A stretch of DNA of 64,000 nucleotides from Sporosarcina sp. P2 (GTDB lineage: Bacteria > Bacillota > Bacilli > Bacillales_A > Planococcaceae). Every line of letters begins with the position of its first letter. Position 1 is the first letter of the stretch. Shown here in pieces: positions 17,403-26,443 of this stretch. The stretch is taken from the NCBI RefSeq assembly GCF_002743255.1, contig NZ_PDYY01000001.1:419248-483247 (forward strand), written 5' to 3'. Made by a program: the position numbers and the translations under genes. The notes under the pieces were generated by a model that was not told where the DNA came from, searched no databases, and was given only the letters and a program-made list of their open reading frames with translations.

Positions 17403-19148
17403 ATGTTTCGTTTGAACTTAAGAAAAAAAATCATGTTAATTTCTTTTCTGTTTTTATGTATACCAGCACTTCTTGTCGGGATCGTCAGCTATCAATTGTC
17501 TATAAATAGTCTAAACGAATCTGGAAAATTGATGCTGAAAAACAGTGTTAAGCAAACAATGGAAGTAATAAAAGTGATAGACCAAGAGGTGCAAAAAGGA
17601 AATATTAGCCTTGAAGATGCACAAGAATATGTGAAAGTATCTGTTTTAGGGGAAAAGTCAGCAGACGGAACGCGTCCAATTAATAAAAATATAAACTTGG
17701 GAGAAAACGGCTACTTTTATATTATTGACGAACAAGGAAATCAAGTGGCAGATCCGTATTTGGAAGGAACAAACACGTGGGACTATCAAGACCACAATGG
17801 GGAATACTTCTTTCAAAAGATGATTAACAATGTGCAAGCTAAAGGATCAATTTATATGGACACGATGTGGGAGCTTCCTGACGAACCCGGAAAAATGGCA
17901 CTAAACGTTAGTTACGCTGAGCTTGAACCAACCTGGGGATGGATTTTGAGTACAAATAGTTTTTATCAGGATTTTAATAAAAGAGCAGACGCAATTTTAC
18001 ACTCCCTTGCCATTACACTCACCTTATCACTAGTTCTTGGCGTTATCATTATTTATTTTTTCTCGCGAAGCATTTCCAATCCATTGATGGCACTTGCAAG
18101 CCAAGCCAAAGAAGTAGCGGACGGAAATCTTGCGGTGGATGTGCTGAAGGTAAGAAATAAGGATGAAATTGGTGCCCTCGTACAAGACTTTCAACAAATG
18201 ATTCATAATGTCCGCCAGTTGATTACACAAATTACTGTTACATCGAACGAAGTAGCATCGTCTGCGGAACAACTAACGGCAAATACAGAACAAAATACAG
18301 AAGCGACTGAACATATTGTGACCGCAATCCAGGAAGTTGACCTCGGCTCGGATAAACAGACAGAAAGTGCGGATGAAGTTGTACAGATGATGACTAAGAT
18401 GGATGTAGGACTACAAGGAATTGCGACCGATTGCTTGGGTGTTTCGGAAGCGGCTCAAAACTCGTCACTCGAGGCGGAGGAAGGTAATATTTTATTGCAA
18501 CACCTAATAGGTCAAATGAATGTGATTCGCAAGACAGTCAAGGAGTCTAATTCATCGATTGAAAAATTAAAAGTTCACTCCGAGAAAATCGGATCGATTG
18601 TGGAAGTAATGGGAAAAATTGCCAAGCAGACAAACCTGTTAGCTTTGAACGCTGCGATTGAAGCGGCGAGGGCTGGTGACCATGGGAAAGGGTTTGCCGT
18701 TGTCGCCAATGAAGTACGGATACTTGCGGACCAATCGACTCATTCAGCACAGCATATTACTAACTTAGTTTCGGAAATCCAAAATGAAACAGACAATTCT
18801 GTCGTAGGTATGAATGGAGCAAATGATGAAGTAGATAGGGGAATTCTGATTGTCAATGACACAGAACAAAAGTTTCAAGCCATTTACCATTCTTTGAACC
18901 AAGTTGCCAACCAAATTCAAGGAGTAGCAACCACAACACAACAAATGTCAGCGAGTAGTCAGGTAGTCACGGTTTCAGTTAAAGAGATGAGTCAAATCGC
19001 TAAGGATTCTTCTCACCATTCTCGTAGCGTGGCAGCGTCTAGTGAAGAACAGCTTGCTTCTATGGAAGAAATCGCTTCTTCAGCCTTTTCTTTGTCCCAC
19101 GTAGCAGAAGAACTACAAAAATTAGTTTCGGAGTTTAAAGTGAAATGA
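17403..19148 (+). CDS. Methyl-accepting chemotaxis protein with extracytoplasmic Cache-type sensor
   Basis: Transmembrane chemoreceptor of 581 residues. Order: helix 1 (about 9-31), Cache-type ligand domain (about 35-200, with [19 protein letters not shown] and the [12 protein letters not shown] segment), helix 2 (about 205-228), HAMP, then the signalling domain whose hairpin tip is [37 protein letters not shown] 17403 is preferred to the upstream frame at 17349 because a GGGGGG stretch precedes it. It lies downstream of operator copy 1, suggesting chemotaxis toward the compound degraded by the neighbouring genes. Confidence 0.9.
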   Translation: MFRLNLRKKIMLISFLFLCIPALLVGIVSYQLSINSLNESGKLMLKNSVKQTMEVIKVIDQEVQKGNISLEDAQEYVKVSVLGEKSADGTRPINKNINLGENGYFYIIDEQGNQVADPYLEGTNTWDYQDHNGEYFFQKMINNVQAKGSIYMDTMWELPDEPGKMALNVSYAELEPTWGWILSTNSFYQDFNKRADAILHSLAITLTLSLVLGVIIIYFFSRSISNPLMALASQAKEVADGNLAVDVLKVRNKDEIGALVQDFQQMIHNVRQLITQITVTSNEVASSAEQLTANTEQNTEATEHIVTAIQEVDLGSDKQTESADEVVQMMTKMDVGLQGIATDCLGVSEAAQNSSLEAEEGNILLQHLIGQMNVIRKTVKESNSSIEKLKVHSEKIGSIVEVMGKIAKQTNLLALNAAIEAARAGDHGKGFAVVANEVRILADQSTHSAQHITNLVSEIQNETDNSVVGMNGANDEVDRGILIVNDTEQKFQAIYHSLNQVANQIQGVATTTQQMSASSQVVTVSVKEMSQIAKDSSHHSRSVAASSEEQLASMEEIASSAFSLSHVAEELQKLVSEFKVK

Positions 19149-19236
19149 ATAAAGTGTGATGAGACACCTTGCTAGAATGATTTTTCAGCTGTGATCTGAT
19201 GCTTCATGAATGGTGAATAGATGGAACGGAGGGAAA

Positions 19237-19275
19237 AACAACGCGAACCTTTAGTGGATTCGCGTTGTTTTTGTA
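19237..19275 (+). terminator. Terminator of the chemoreceptor gene
   Basis: AACAACGCGAA and TTCGCGTTGTT form a stem followed by TTTTTG, 89 bp after the stop codon. Confidence 0.75.
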
Positions 19276-19425
19276 TCTAGAATGTGTCACATAATGAAGC
19301 GTCCAAAAGCCTAAACAATAAGTTTATGAAACTATCACATTCAATTAATAAAAATGAGGCAAACGCCTATATTTTTTCGTTGAACAAAAGAAAATTTTGA
19401 CAGATCAAAAAAATATAAATATATA

Positions 19426-19484
19426 TTGACAATTGCAAATTTAAAATATAATCTATATTACAAGCTCTTGTATGGTACATGCAA
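19426..19484 (+). promoter_or_regulatory. Promoter and GntR-type operator, copy 2 (BCCT transporter)
   Basis: TTGACA at 19426-19431 and TATAAT at 19447-19452 (15-bp spacing) are followed 14 bp later by CTTGTATGGTACATGCAA (19467-19484), identical to copy 1 over the core and preceded by the same AGCT. Confidence 0.75.
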
Positions 19485-19602
19485 CACGAAGTACATCCAT
19501 ATCTTCCATAAAGAAAGCGCTACCAAAATTTAATGAAAGGAAGTTTAGTTGTGACTCAGTGACGAGGTGTTAGTAGAAATATTGTGAAATAGGAGGAGGA
19601 TT

Positions 19603-21189
19603 ATGACGAAAAGTTATTGGAAATTTATTCGCGAAAAGGTTGATTGGCCTGTTTTCTTATTTAGTGGAGGCGTTCTGGTAGTATTCGTGTTATTTTCACT
19701 CTTTAAAGTGGACACGGTCAGTAGCTTTGTGAATAAAGGTTTTGATCTTTCCATTCGTTACTTCGGTGCGTATTGGCAATTTCTAATGATGGCTACCTTT
19801 GTTGTGGGGGCTGTGTTAGCTGTATCAAAGTACGGAAAAGTTCGTCTTGGCGATGCAAAGAAACCTGAAATGACGTATTTCAAATGGGTAGCCGTGATCT
19901 TAACGACAGGTCTTGGAGCCGGCGGAGTCTTTTGGGCAGCAGCAGAGCCTATGTACTATTTTCTAGATGTGCCTCCAATGCATAAAGGGATTACAGCTAG
20001 CACAGAGGATGCGATAGGTCCAGCCTTAGCTCAAAGTTATATGTCATGGGGTTTTACTGCATGGTCCGTCTATGGCGCAATTAGTGCGATTATTTTAATT
20101 TACGCACATAAACATAAAGGCATGCCGTTGAAACCTAGAACTCTTCTATATCCGATATTGAAGGAAAGAGTGTTAACGAGTAAGTGGGGAACAGCTGCTG
20201 ATGTATTTTGTATTATAGGCGCTGCGGCGGGTACAATTGGTCCGATTGGTTTTCTTGGATTACAAGTCAGCTATGGCGTCAGTGCAATCTTCGGAATACC
20301 GGATACGTTTTTAACGCAACTCTCTATTATTGTACTATTGACAGGCGTGGTGCTCGTATCGACGCTTACAGGTATCGAAAAAGGAATTCAATTTTTAAGT
20401 AAGTTGAACGTAAATTTGGTCGTAGTGATTGCCGCCTTTTTGTTATTGCTAGGTCCTGGATTATTTATAATTAATTCATTCATGTCTTCCTACGGGACGT
20501 ATATTAGTGAATTTATAAATATTAGTACGTTCCGCGGTGATGAAGCGTGGCTTGGTGGCTGGTTGCTCTTTTTCTTTGGATGGTTTATAGGTTTTGGCCC
20601 ATTGGTAGCATTATTCGTGGCGAGGATATCCAACGGCAGAAAAATCCGTGAGATATTTGTTGTGGTTGCTGTAATCGCACCTATAACTACGAATTTTTGG
20701 TTTACGGTTCTAGGTGGAACGGGCATTTTCTATGAGCTGAAAAATGTTGGATCTGTTAGTGGACCGTTGACGGAAGGTGGATTGCCTAGCGCGATCATCG
20801 CAATCGCGGGACAAATGCCGTTGGGAAGTATCATGCCTTCTGTATTCTTAATTTTAACTACGTTATTCGTGGTGACGACCGTAGATTCAATGTCTTATTC
20901 AATCTCAATGGCCGTGACGGGAGACGGGAATCCACCAAAAGTCGTTCGTGTATTTTGGGCCGTGATTATGTCTACTATTGCAACGATTCTCATTAAAATC
21001 GGTGGTGGAGGAATTGGCGCATTGCAGTCATTTGTTGTAATAGCAGCAGTTCCAGTATCCATTCTGTTACTTCCTGTCGTGTGGTATGCACCGAAAGTAG
21101 CCAGAGAACTTGCGATTGAACAAGGAATTATCGAAGAGGAGCAAGATATGATTCCGGTGAAAGAAGTCGCAGCAGATAGAGAAATGTAA
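19603..21189 (+). CDS. BCCT-family transporter (betaine/choline/carnitine type), divergent
   Basis: Twelve-helix secondary transporter of 528 residues. The family region in helix 3-4 reads TTGLGAGGVFWAAAEPMYYF, and the helix 8 region reads GGWLLFFFGWFIGFGPLVALFVARISNGRKIRE. In BetP-like members helix 8 supplies Trp residues of the aromatic box that holds the quaternary ammonium; here two of these positions are Phe, so the substrate may not be a classical trimethylammonium betaine. TAGGAGGAGG supports ATG 19603. It has operator copy 2 and is probably the main importer of the regulon. Confidence 0.88.
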   Translation: MTKSYWKFIREKVDWPVFLFSGGVLVVFVLFSLFKVDTVSSFVNKGFDLSIRYFGAYWQFLMMATFVVGAVLAVSKYGKVRLGDAKKPEMTYFKWVAVILTTGLGAGGVFWAAAEPMYYFLDVPPMHKGITASTEDAIGPALAQSYMSWGFTAWSVYGAISAIILIYAHKHKGMPLKPRTLLYPILKERVLTSKWGTAADVFCIIGAAAGTIGPIGFLGLQVSYGVSAIFGIPDTFLTQLSIIVLLTGVVLVSTLTGIEKGIQFLSKLNVNLVVVIAAFLLLLGPGLFIINSFMSSYGTYISEFINISTFRGDEAWLGGWLLFFFGWFIGFGPLVALFVARISNGRKIREIFVVVAVIAPITTNFWFTVLGGTGIFYELKNVGSVSGPLTEGGLPSAIIAIAGQMPLGSIMPSVFLILTTLFVVTTVDSMSYSISMAVTGDGNPPKVVRVFWAVIMSTIATILIKIGGGGIGALQSFVVIAAVPVSILLLPVVWYAPKVARELAIEQGIIEEEQDMIPVKEVAADREM

Positions 21190-21228
21190 GTAAAAACAGA
21201 CTCGTAAATTAAATTATCGAAATACTCG

Positions 21229-21284
21229 TTGACATTTGAATAATTAGATAATATACTCATCTCATAGCTTGTATGGTACATGGT
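21229..21284 (+). promoter_or_regulatory. Promoter and GntR-type operator, copy 3 (gntR-monooxygenase operon)
   Basis: TTGACA at 21229-21234 and TATACT at 21252-21257 (17-bp spacing) precede CTTGTATGGTACATGGT (21268-21284). The site lies about 40-55 bp before the regulator gene, so autoregulation is likely. Confidence 0.75.
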
Positions 21285-21323
21285 AGATTGATATTTTGAA
21301 ATTAGGATGACCTACCAACGTAC

Positions 21324-22031
21324 ATGAATCATAGAGAGGTGATTACGATAATACAGAAAATACAAACTGTCAGTATTACCGCACAAGTAACGAATGCCAT
21401 ACGGGAGGCAGTCATTTCTGGGGAATATGAACCAGGAAAACAATTGTCGGAGGCTGCTTTATCACAAGACTACGAGGTTAGTAGAACGCCTATAAGAGAA
21501 GCACTGAAACAACTGGAAAGAGAAGGGCTTGTGGAGATCATTCCACGTGTAGGTACTTGTGTAAGAAAACCAACCGAACAAGAACTTGATGAGCTTTTCA
21601 CTGTAAAAGAAGCGTTAGAAGGTTTTGCTGCGGGACTCTTAGCAGAGACTCAGAACCCGGTGGCGATCAAACAACTTGAAGTAGCCGTTGCATTAATGGA
21701 AGTAGCCGCTCAGAATAACGATACAAAATTATACGCGGAAGCAAATGAACAGTTCCATGCTGCGATATTGGCAGGTGCGGACAATTCTAAATTAAGCTAT
21801 TTATTGAACTTGATGCTGAATCAAATACCCTACCAACGCTATGTCCAAATAAGTATCAATAATCCTGAACGTTTAAAAAAATCGCTGAATGAACACCAAG
21901 GTATATTAGATGCAATCTTGACAGGAAGACGTGAAAAAGCTGAAAACACAATGAGACGTCACGTCGAAGCAAGTGCTAAAGGATTGAAAACGGGAATTGC
22001 CAAAAAAATGAGTGCGAGCTCAATTAACTAG
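21324..22031 (+). CDS. GntR-family transcriptional regulator, FadR subfamily
   Basis: DNA-binding regulator of up to 235 residues. The N-terminal winged helix (VTNAIREAVISGEYEPGKQLSEAALSQDYEVSRTPIREAL) is followed by an all-helical FCD ligand domain with Asp/Glu and His residues typical of its metal/ligand site (NEQFHAAIL; NEHQGILDAI; RRHVEAS). It is first in the monooxygenase operon and is the obvious candidate to bind the four 15-bp motifs. Start problem: ATG 21324 lacks a ribosome site, whereas a fine GAGGTGAT at 21336-21343 points to an ATA codon at 21348; GTG 21339 is a third option. Confidence 0.92.
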   Translation: MNHREVITIIQKIQTVSITAQVTNAIREAVISGEYEPGKQLSEAALSQDYEVSRTPIREALKQLEREGLVEIIPRVGTCVRKPTEQELDELFTVKEALEGFAAGLLAETQNPVAIKQLEVAVALMEVAAQNNDTKLYAEANEQFHAAILAGADNSKLSYLLNLMLNQIPYQRYVQISINNPERLKKSLNEHQGILDAILTGRREKAENTMRRHVEASAKGLKTGIAKKMSASSIN

Positions 22032-22044
22032 GAGGAGAAACATT

Positions 22045-23193
22045 ATGAAATTTGGAATATTTGCAAACCTATCAGGCCCAGGACGTCACGATGAGTATTA
22101 CAAAGTATTGGACGAAGCGCGTGAGCAAGCGATTTATTGTGATGAAAACGGTTACGATTCTATTTGGTACACAGAACACCATTTTGGCCATGAGGGAAAT
22201 GAGTTAATCTCTAACCCGCTTATGATGGGTGCAGATATTGCAGCTCGCACAAAAAATATTCGAATCGGCCAAGCCGCAAACGTTGCAACGTTCTGGCATC
22301 CACTACGTTTAGCAGAAGATATTGCGATGCTTGATCAGTTGAGTAAAGGTCGAGTAGAAGTAGGGTTGGCTCGTGGCTTGTACGGTCGAGAAGCAGCTAA
22401 CTTAAACCCTCTAGCAGATCCGAAAAATAACGATCAAAACCGAGCATTATTTGAAGAGACACTGGAAGTTATGAAAAAAGCATGGTCAAATCGTTTCTTC
22501 TCTCACAAAGGTGAATTCTTTAAATTCCCTGCAGATGGCTTGAAGTGGAAGCATCCGATGAGCCCAGCTACTCCAGAATTCATGGATATGGAAAAAGGCG
22601 AAATCAGCAAAATATCGCTAATGCCGAATACGTATGAAAACCGGATGCCAAATATTTGGCAAACAATTGATTCACCTCGTTCAATTGAAATTGCAGCTGA
22701 AACAGGAATTAACGGAATTTTCTGGATGCCGACTGTAAAAGAGTTAAAGCAACGGTTTGAGTTATACCGTGAAAAAGCTTCTGAAGCGAGAGGCATCGAT
22801 GTGCCACTTGGTGAAGGAATCGCACTTGTCCGTGATGTCTATGTGGCGGAGACGATGGAAGAAGCTCGCGCGGATTTTGAAGAGGCAGTACTGAACACGT
22901 ACCGCTGGATCTGTCACTGGAGAGGTCTCAGTAATTTACTTGATCCTGGTGAAGAGTTGAAAGAAGGTCAAGAACTAGACTTTGATTTCCTGTTTTCTAG
23001 AAACATGTTGGTTGGAACGCCAGAATATGTTGCAGAAAAGATTCAGGAACTCCAAGAAGAACTAAATCTAGAAAACTTGCTATTATGGACAAATCACAGC
23101 ACATTGCCACATGAAAAAGTGATGAAAAGTTTGAAGTTATTTACGGAAGAAGTTATGCCAAAATTCGCAAAAACAAAATTGGAGGTAGTTTAA
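22045..23193 (+). CDS. Luciferase-like flavin-dependent monooxygenase
   Basis: Bacterial-luciferase family enzyme of 382 residues, expected to use reduced flavin supplied by a separate reductase (30553 is the likely partner) and O2. Family features: N-terminal beta strand KFGIFANLSGPG, YDSIWYTEHHFGHEG near residue 45, RIGQAANVATFWHPLRLAEDIAMLDQLSKGRVEVGLARG near residues 75-110. Relatives include TgnB (trigonelline), pyridine monooxygenase and RutA, which open N-heterocyclic rings, but also many others. ATG 22045 follows AGGAGGAG; the longer frame is rejected. Probably the first committed step of the pathway. Confidence 0.9.
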   Translation: MKFGIFANLSGPGRHDEYYKVLDEAREQAIYCDENGYDSIWYTEHHFGHEGNELISNPLMMGADIAARTKNIRIGQAANVATFWHPLRLAEDIAMLDQLSKGRVEVGLARGLYGREAANLNPLADPKNNDQNRALFEETLEVMKKAWSNRFFSHKGEFFKFPADGLKWKHPMSPATPEFMDMEKGEISKISLMPNTYENRMPNIWQTIDSPRSIEIAAETGINGIFWMPTVKELKQRFELYREKASEARGIDVPLGEGIALVRDVYVAETMEEARADFEEAVLNTYRWICHWRGLSNLLDPGEELKEGQELDFDFLFSRNMLVGTPEYVAEKIQELQEELNLENLLLWTNHSTLPHEKVMKSLKLFTEEVMPKFAKTKLEVV

Positions 23194-23194
23194 T

Positions 23195-23773
23195 ATGTTA
23201 GAAGTTCGCAAAGTATATACTGCAATAGAGGAAACACGCATGGAAGGTGGCAAACAATTAGATGCACCGATCAAAATGATCACCACGATGTTGGTTATGA
23301 AAAATCCATGGGTTGAAAGAGGATTTGTAGAAGATCTCATGCCGGAAATTAATGAATATGCTCCGGAAATTGGTGAAATTTTAGTAGATGAATTATTTAA
23401 GCATATTGATTCCGCAGACGACGTGGAAGCATTCGGTAAGGCTGCGGTAGTGGGTGTTGACGGTGAAATGGAACATGCATCAGCATTCATTCATACATTG
23501 AAATTCGGTAATAAATTCCGCGATGCAGTAGGAGGCAAAAGTATCTTGCCATTTACGAACAAACGCGGAGGTGCAGGAACTCCCGTACTGATTCCAATGG
23601 TACACAAAAATGAAGACTCCAAGCGTTCTCATTTCTTGACATTCGAAGCGATGATTCCAGATGCTCCGCGTGCAAATGAAATCGTAGTGGCAATCAGTGT
23701 GTCGACAGCTGGCCGTCCATTCCCAAGAACAGGTGACCGTCATCAAGATATGGTTGAGATGGGTCTTGCCTAA
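23195..23773 (+). CDS. AA_synth-family protein (amino acid synthesis family, DUF1185-like)
   Basis: Protein of 192 residues matching the pattern of the poorly understood AA_synth family: an opening LEVRKVYTAIEETRMEGGK, then KMITTMLVMKNPW, the GKAAVVGVDGEMEHASAFIHTLKFGNKFRDAVGGKS stretch near residues 90-125, and VAISVSTAGRPFPR near the end. The molecular role is not firmly established despite the family name. It starts 2 bp after the monooxygenase gene (GGAGG inside that gene) and its TAA overlaps the next ATG, so it is tightly coupled to the monooxygenase and hydrolase. Confidence 0.75.
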   Translation: MLEVRKVYTAIEETRMEGGKQLDAPIKMITTMLVMKNPWVERGFVEDLMPEINEYAPEIGEILVDELFKHIDSADDVEAFGKAAVVGVDGEMEHASAFIHTLKFGNKFRDAVGGKSILPFTNKRGGAGTPVLIPMVHKNEDSKRSHFLTFEAMIPDAPRANEIVVAISVSTAGRPFPRTGDRHQDMVEMGLA

Positions 23774-24570
23774 TGTCAAACATTACGTATGATCAAGAAA
23801 CCACTTTATATGAAGAAACAGGAGTGGGAGAACCGCTAATTTTCATTCACGGTGTCGGACTGGATCATGCAATGTGGCAACAACAAGTGAATCGTTTGTC
23901 TGCTAATTATCGAGTAATTACATATGACATGCTAGGACACGGGGGATCTTCGCATCCACCCGGTCCCTATTCACTATCACAGTTTGTCGTGCAATTATCC
24001 ACACTTGTGAACGAGTTAAAACTGACGAAAGTACATCTAGTTGGTTTCTCCATGGGAGCAATGGTTGCGCAGTCATTTGCCGCTAAGTTTCCGGATAAAA
24101 TTAGAACCTTGACCATTATGAATTCGGTCGCCAACAGAACACCCGAGCAGAGAAAAGCGATTGCTGCGAGAGTTGAAAAAGTGAAAGAATTAGGACCACA
24201 AACTACTATCGAGCCTGCAATTCAGCGTTGGTTCAATCAAGAGTTTCAGGACAAGAATCCAAAGATTATCAATGAAGTGAGACACCGCCTCGAAACAAAT
24301 AATGCTGACGGGTACATGGCGGCCTATACGTTATTTGCAACGGCGGATGAAGAAGTTTGGCAACAGCTGGAGGATATTTCAGTTCCCTCGCTCGTCATTA
24401 CAGGCGAATATGATGTGGGTTCAACACCAAAAATGTCGCGCCAAATACATGAAAAACTATTGAATTCTGAGTTGTTGATTGTTCCGGATACGAGACATAT
24501 GTTACCCGTCGAAAAACCGGAGATCGTAAATCAGGCGATTCATTCATTTATCCAAAAGCATGTCAATTGA
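23773..24570 (+). CDS. Alpha/beta hydrolase
   Basis: Hydrolase of 265 residues. The oxyanion segment FIHGVG (about 24-29), nucleophile elbow GFSMG with Ser93, acid in ITGEYDVGS and catalytic His in PDTRHMLPVEKP are all visible, so it should be active. Relatives in comparable clusters cleave ring-opened intermediates (RutD; the amide hydrolase of trigonelline or vitamin B6 degradation). In this operon, between monooxygenase and aldehyde dehydrogenase, hydrolysis of a ring-opened amide, enol-lactone or ester is the likely job. Start codon overlaps the previous stop (TAATG). Confidence 0.88.
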   Translation: MSNITYDQETTLYEETGVGEPLIFIHGVGLDHAMWQQQVNRLSANYRVITYDMLGHGGSSHPPGPYSLSQFVVQLSTLVNELKLTKVHLVGFSMGAMVAQSFAAKFPDKIRTLTIMNSVANRTPEQRKAIAARVEKVKELGPQTTIEPAIQRWFNQEFQDKNPKIINEVRHRLETNNADGYMAAYTLFATADEEVWQQLEDISVPSLVITGEYDVGSTPKMSRQIHEKLLNSELLIVPDTRHMLPVEKPEIVNQAIHSFIQKHVN

Positions 24571-24589
24571 ATGAAAGGAGTGTGCCAAG

Positions 24590-26071
24590 ATGTCATTAAA
24601 AAGATATAAAATGTATGTCAACGGTGAGTGGATCGAATCGGAAAGCGGTAAATATTTCCCTAGCTATAATCCCGCAACGGGTGAGGCTTGGTGTGAAGTA
24701 GCGGAAGGCACCGAAGAAGATGTGAATCGGGCAGTGCAAGCAGCACACGAAGCTTTTCACCATTCAGAATGGGCTGAGATGACCTACACAGAACGTGGTA
24801 AACTCGTTCATAAACTGGGTGAGTTGATTTCGCAAAATATTGAAGAACTGGCAGAATTCGAAACGAAGGATAATGGGAAGTTACTTCGGGAAATGCGTGG
24901 ACAACTCACTTATTTACCCGAGTTTTTCTATTACTATGCGGGGTTGGCAGATAAGATCCACGGCCAAACCATGCCGATAGACAAAAAGGATATATTTGCG
25001 TTCACGACGAGGGAGCCTTTAGGCGTAGTGGCCGCGATCACACCGTGGAATTCACCATTATACTTAACGACGATCAAATTGGCTCCAGCTTTAGTGGCAG
25101 GGAATACCATTGTCATCAAGCCTTCTGAAATGACATCAGCATCTCTTCTAGAACTGATGAAATATGTGGAAGAAGCAGGATTTCCAAAAGGCGTGGTCAA
25201 TGTTGTCACCGGTTTTGGAATGCCAGTCGGCAATACGTTGACAGCCTATCCGCTCGTAAGAAGAGTAGCCTTTACAGGGGGCAGCGAATCAGCACGTCAT
25301 GTCGTCAGGAATACAGCAGAAAACTTTGCGCAAGTATCCCTTGAACTTGGTGGAAAATCGCCGAACATCGTATTTGAAGATGCCGATCCTGAAAGCGCTG
25401 CAATGGGTATCATTGCTGGAATTTTCGGAGCATCCGGTCAAAGTTGTGTAGCAGGTTCTCGCGCATTACTCCACGTAGACATTTACGATCAAGTGCTTGA
25501 CAAACTGGTGGAGCGCGTCAAACGAATTAAAATAGGAGATCCGCTTCTTGACGAGACTGAAATGGGTCCACTTGCTACGGAGGCACAACTTGAACGAGTG
25601 AAGGAATATGTGGGTATTGGTAAAGCAGAAGGCGGCAACGTTGTCATCGGTGGGAAGACTCCAGAAAATACGGAAACAGGTTGGTATTTTGAACCGACAA
25701 TTATAGAACTGACTGATCATAATGCTCGGATTGTTCAAGAAGAGATTTTCGGTCCCGTGCTCAGCATCATCCCATTTAAAGATGAGGAAGAAGCGATTGC
25801 TTTGGCCAATGATACGGAATATGCCCTGGCCACAGGAATTTGGACTCGAGATGTCGCAAGAGCCCACCGTGTAGCAAAAGCCGTTCACGCTGGTATCATA
25901 TGGGTGAATACATACAGAAGTATTTCTCCACTTATGCCAATCGGAGGTTCCGGACTAAGCGGTCACGGAAGAGAAAGTGGTTTCGATGCGATTTATGAAT
26001 ATACACAAAGCAAAGCGGTTTGGATCAACACATCCAGCGAACCTATGCCCGATCCATTCATCATGCGATAA
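24590..26071 (+). CDS. Aldehyde dehydrogenase (first of two)
   Basis: NAD(P)-dependent aldehyde dehydrogenase of 493 residues. Catalytic elements: TPWNSP (Asn for oxyanion), KPSEMT cofactor lysine, FTGGSES, general base in LELGGKSPNIVFED and nucleophile in GASGQSCVAGSR. The EIFGPVLSIIPF and LSGHGRESG segments near the end are canonical. AAAGGAGTG lies just before ATG 24590. It most resembles betaine-aldehyde or hydroxymuconic-semialdehyde type enzymes, but the aldehyde cannot be named. It probably oxidises the carbonyl released after ring opening. Confidence 0.92.
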   Translation: MSLKRYKMYVNGEWIESESGKYFPSYNPATGEAWCEVAEGTEEDVNRAVQAAHEAFHHSEWAEMTYTERGKLVHKLGELISQNIEELAEFETKDNGKLLREMRGQLTYLPEFFYYYAGLADKIHGQTMPIDKKDIFAFTTREPLGVVAAITPWNSPLYLTTIKLAPALVAGNTIVIKPSEMTSASLLELMKYVEEAGFPKGVVNVVTGFGMPVGNTLTAYPLVRRVAFTGGSESARHVVRNTAENFAQVSLELGGKSPNIVFEDADPESAAMGIIAGIFGASGQSCVAGSRALLHVDIYDQVLDKLVERVKRIKIGDPLLDETEMGPLATEAQLERVKEYVGIGKAEGGNVVIGGKTPENTETGWYFEPTIIELTDHNARIVQEEIFGPVLSIIPFKDEEEAIALANDTEYALATGIWTRDVARAHRVAKAVHAGIIWVNTYRSISPLMPIGGSGLSGHGRESGFDAIYEYTQSKAVWINTSSEPMPDPFIMR

Positions 26072-26113
26072 GTCGAAGCGGGCCAGTAATATATAGAGAG
26101 AGGAGCAACCATT

Positions 26114-26443
26114 ATGCATGTTGAAACAGCGATTCATTTGACGGATATAGCATTCGTGCGTCTCTGCAGTGATCGATTTGGGGTGAATAAAGGTGTCTAC
26201 AACACAATTGATACGTTTTTCTATGATCGAGGATTTGAAGATATAGTGGAAAGACGTAAAAATGTGTTGGTCTTTCTTGAATATATTAAGCGAACTGGCA
26301 ATGGCGAGGAGCAGCGTGTTAAATTCGGAAGTGGCGGGTTAAGCCTTAAAATCGAAGAATATTTACAAGAAGAACACAAAATCATTCAAATCATGAAGTA
26401 TCAATCCAATATAGCCACCACTAGCAGAAAGCAGGTAAACTAG
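26114..26443 (+). CDS. Unrecognised 109-residue protein in the catabolic operon
   Basis: I do not recognise this family. The frame starts at ATG 26114 with AGAGAGGAG 6 bases upstream, lies in line with its neighbours (42 bp after one aldehyde dehydrogenase, directly before the next), and has normal composition. It is rich in charged residues (IVERRKNVLVFLEYIKRTG; KIEEYLQEEHKIIQIMK), has no signal peptide or membrane helix, and is probably a small cytosolic helical/beta protein. Operon position suggests an accessory or subunit role in the pathway. Confidence 0.65.
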   Translation: MHVETAIHLTDIAFVRLCSDRFGVNKGVYNTIDTFFYDRGFEDIVERRKNVLVFLEYIKRTGNGEEQRVKFGSGGLSLKIEEYLQEEHKIIQIMKYQSNIATTSRKQVN

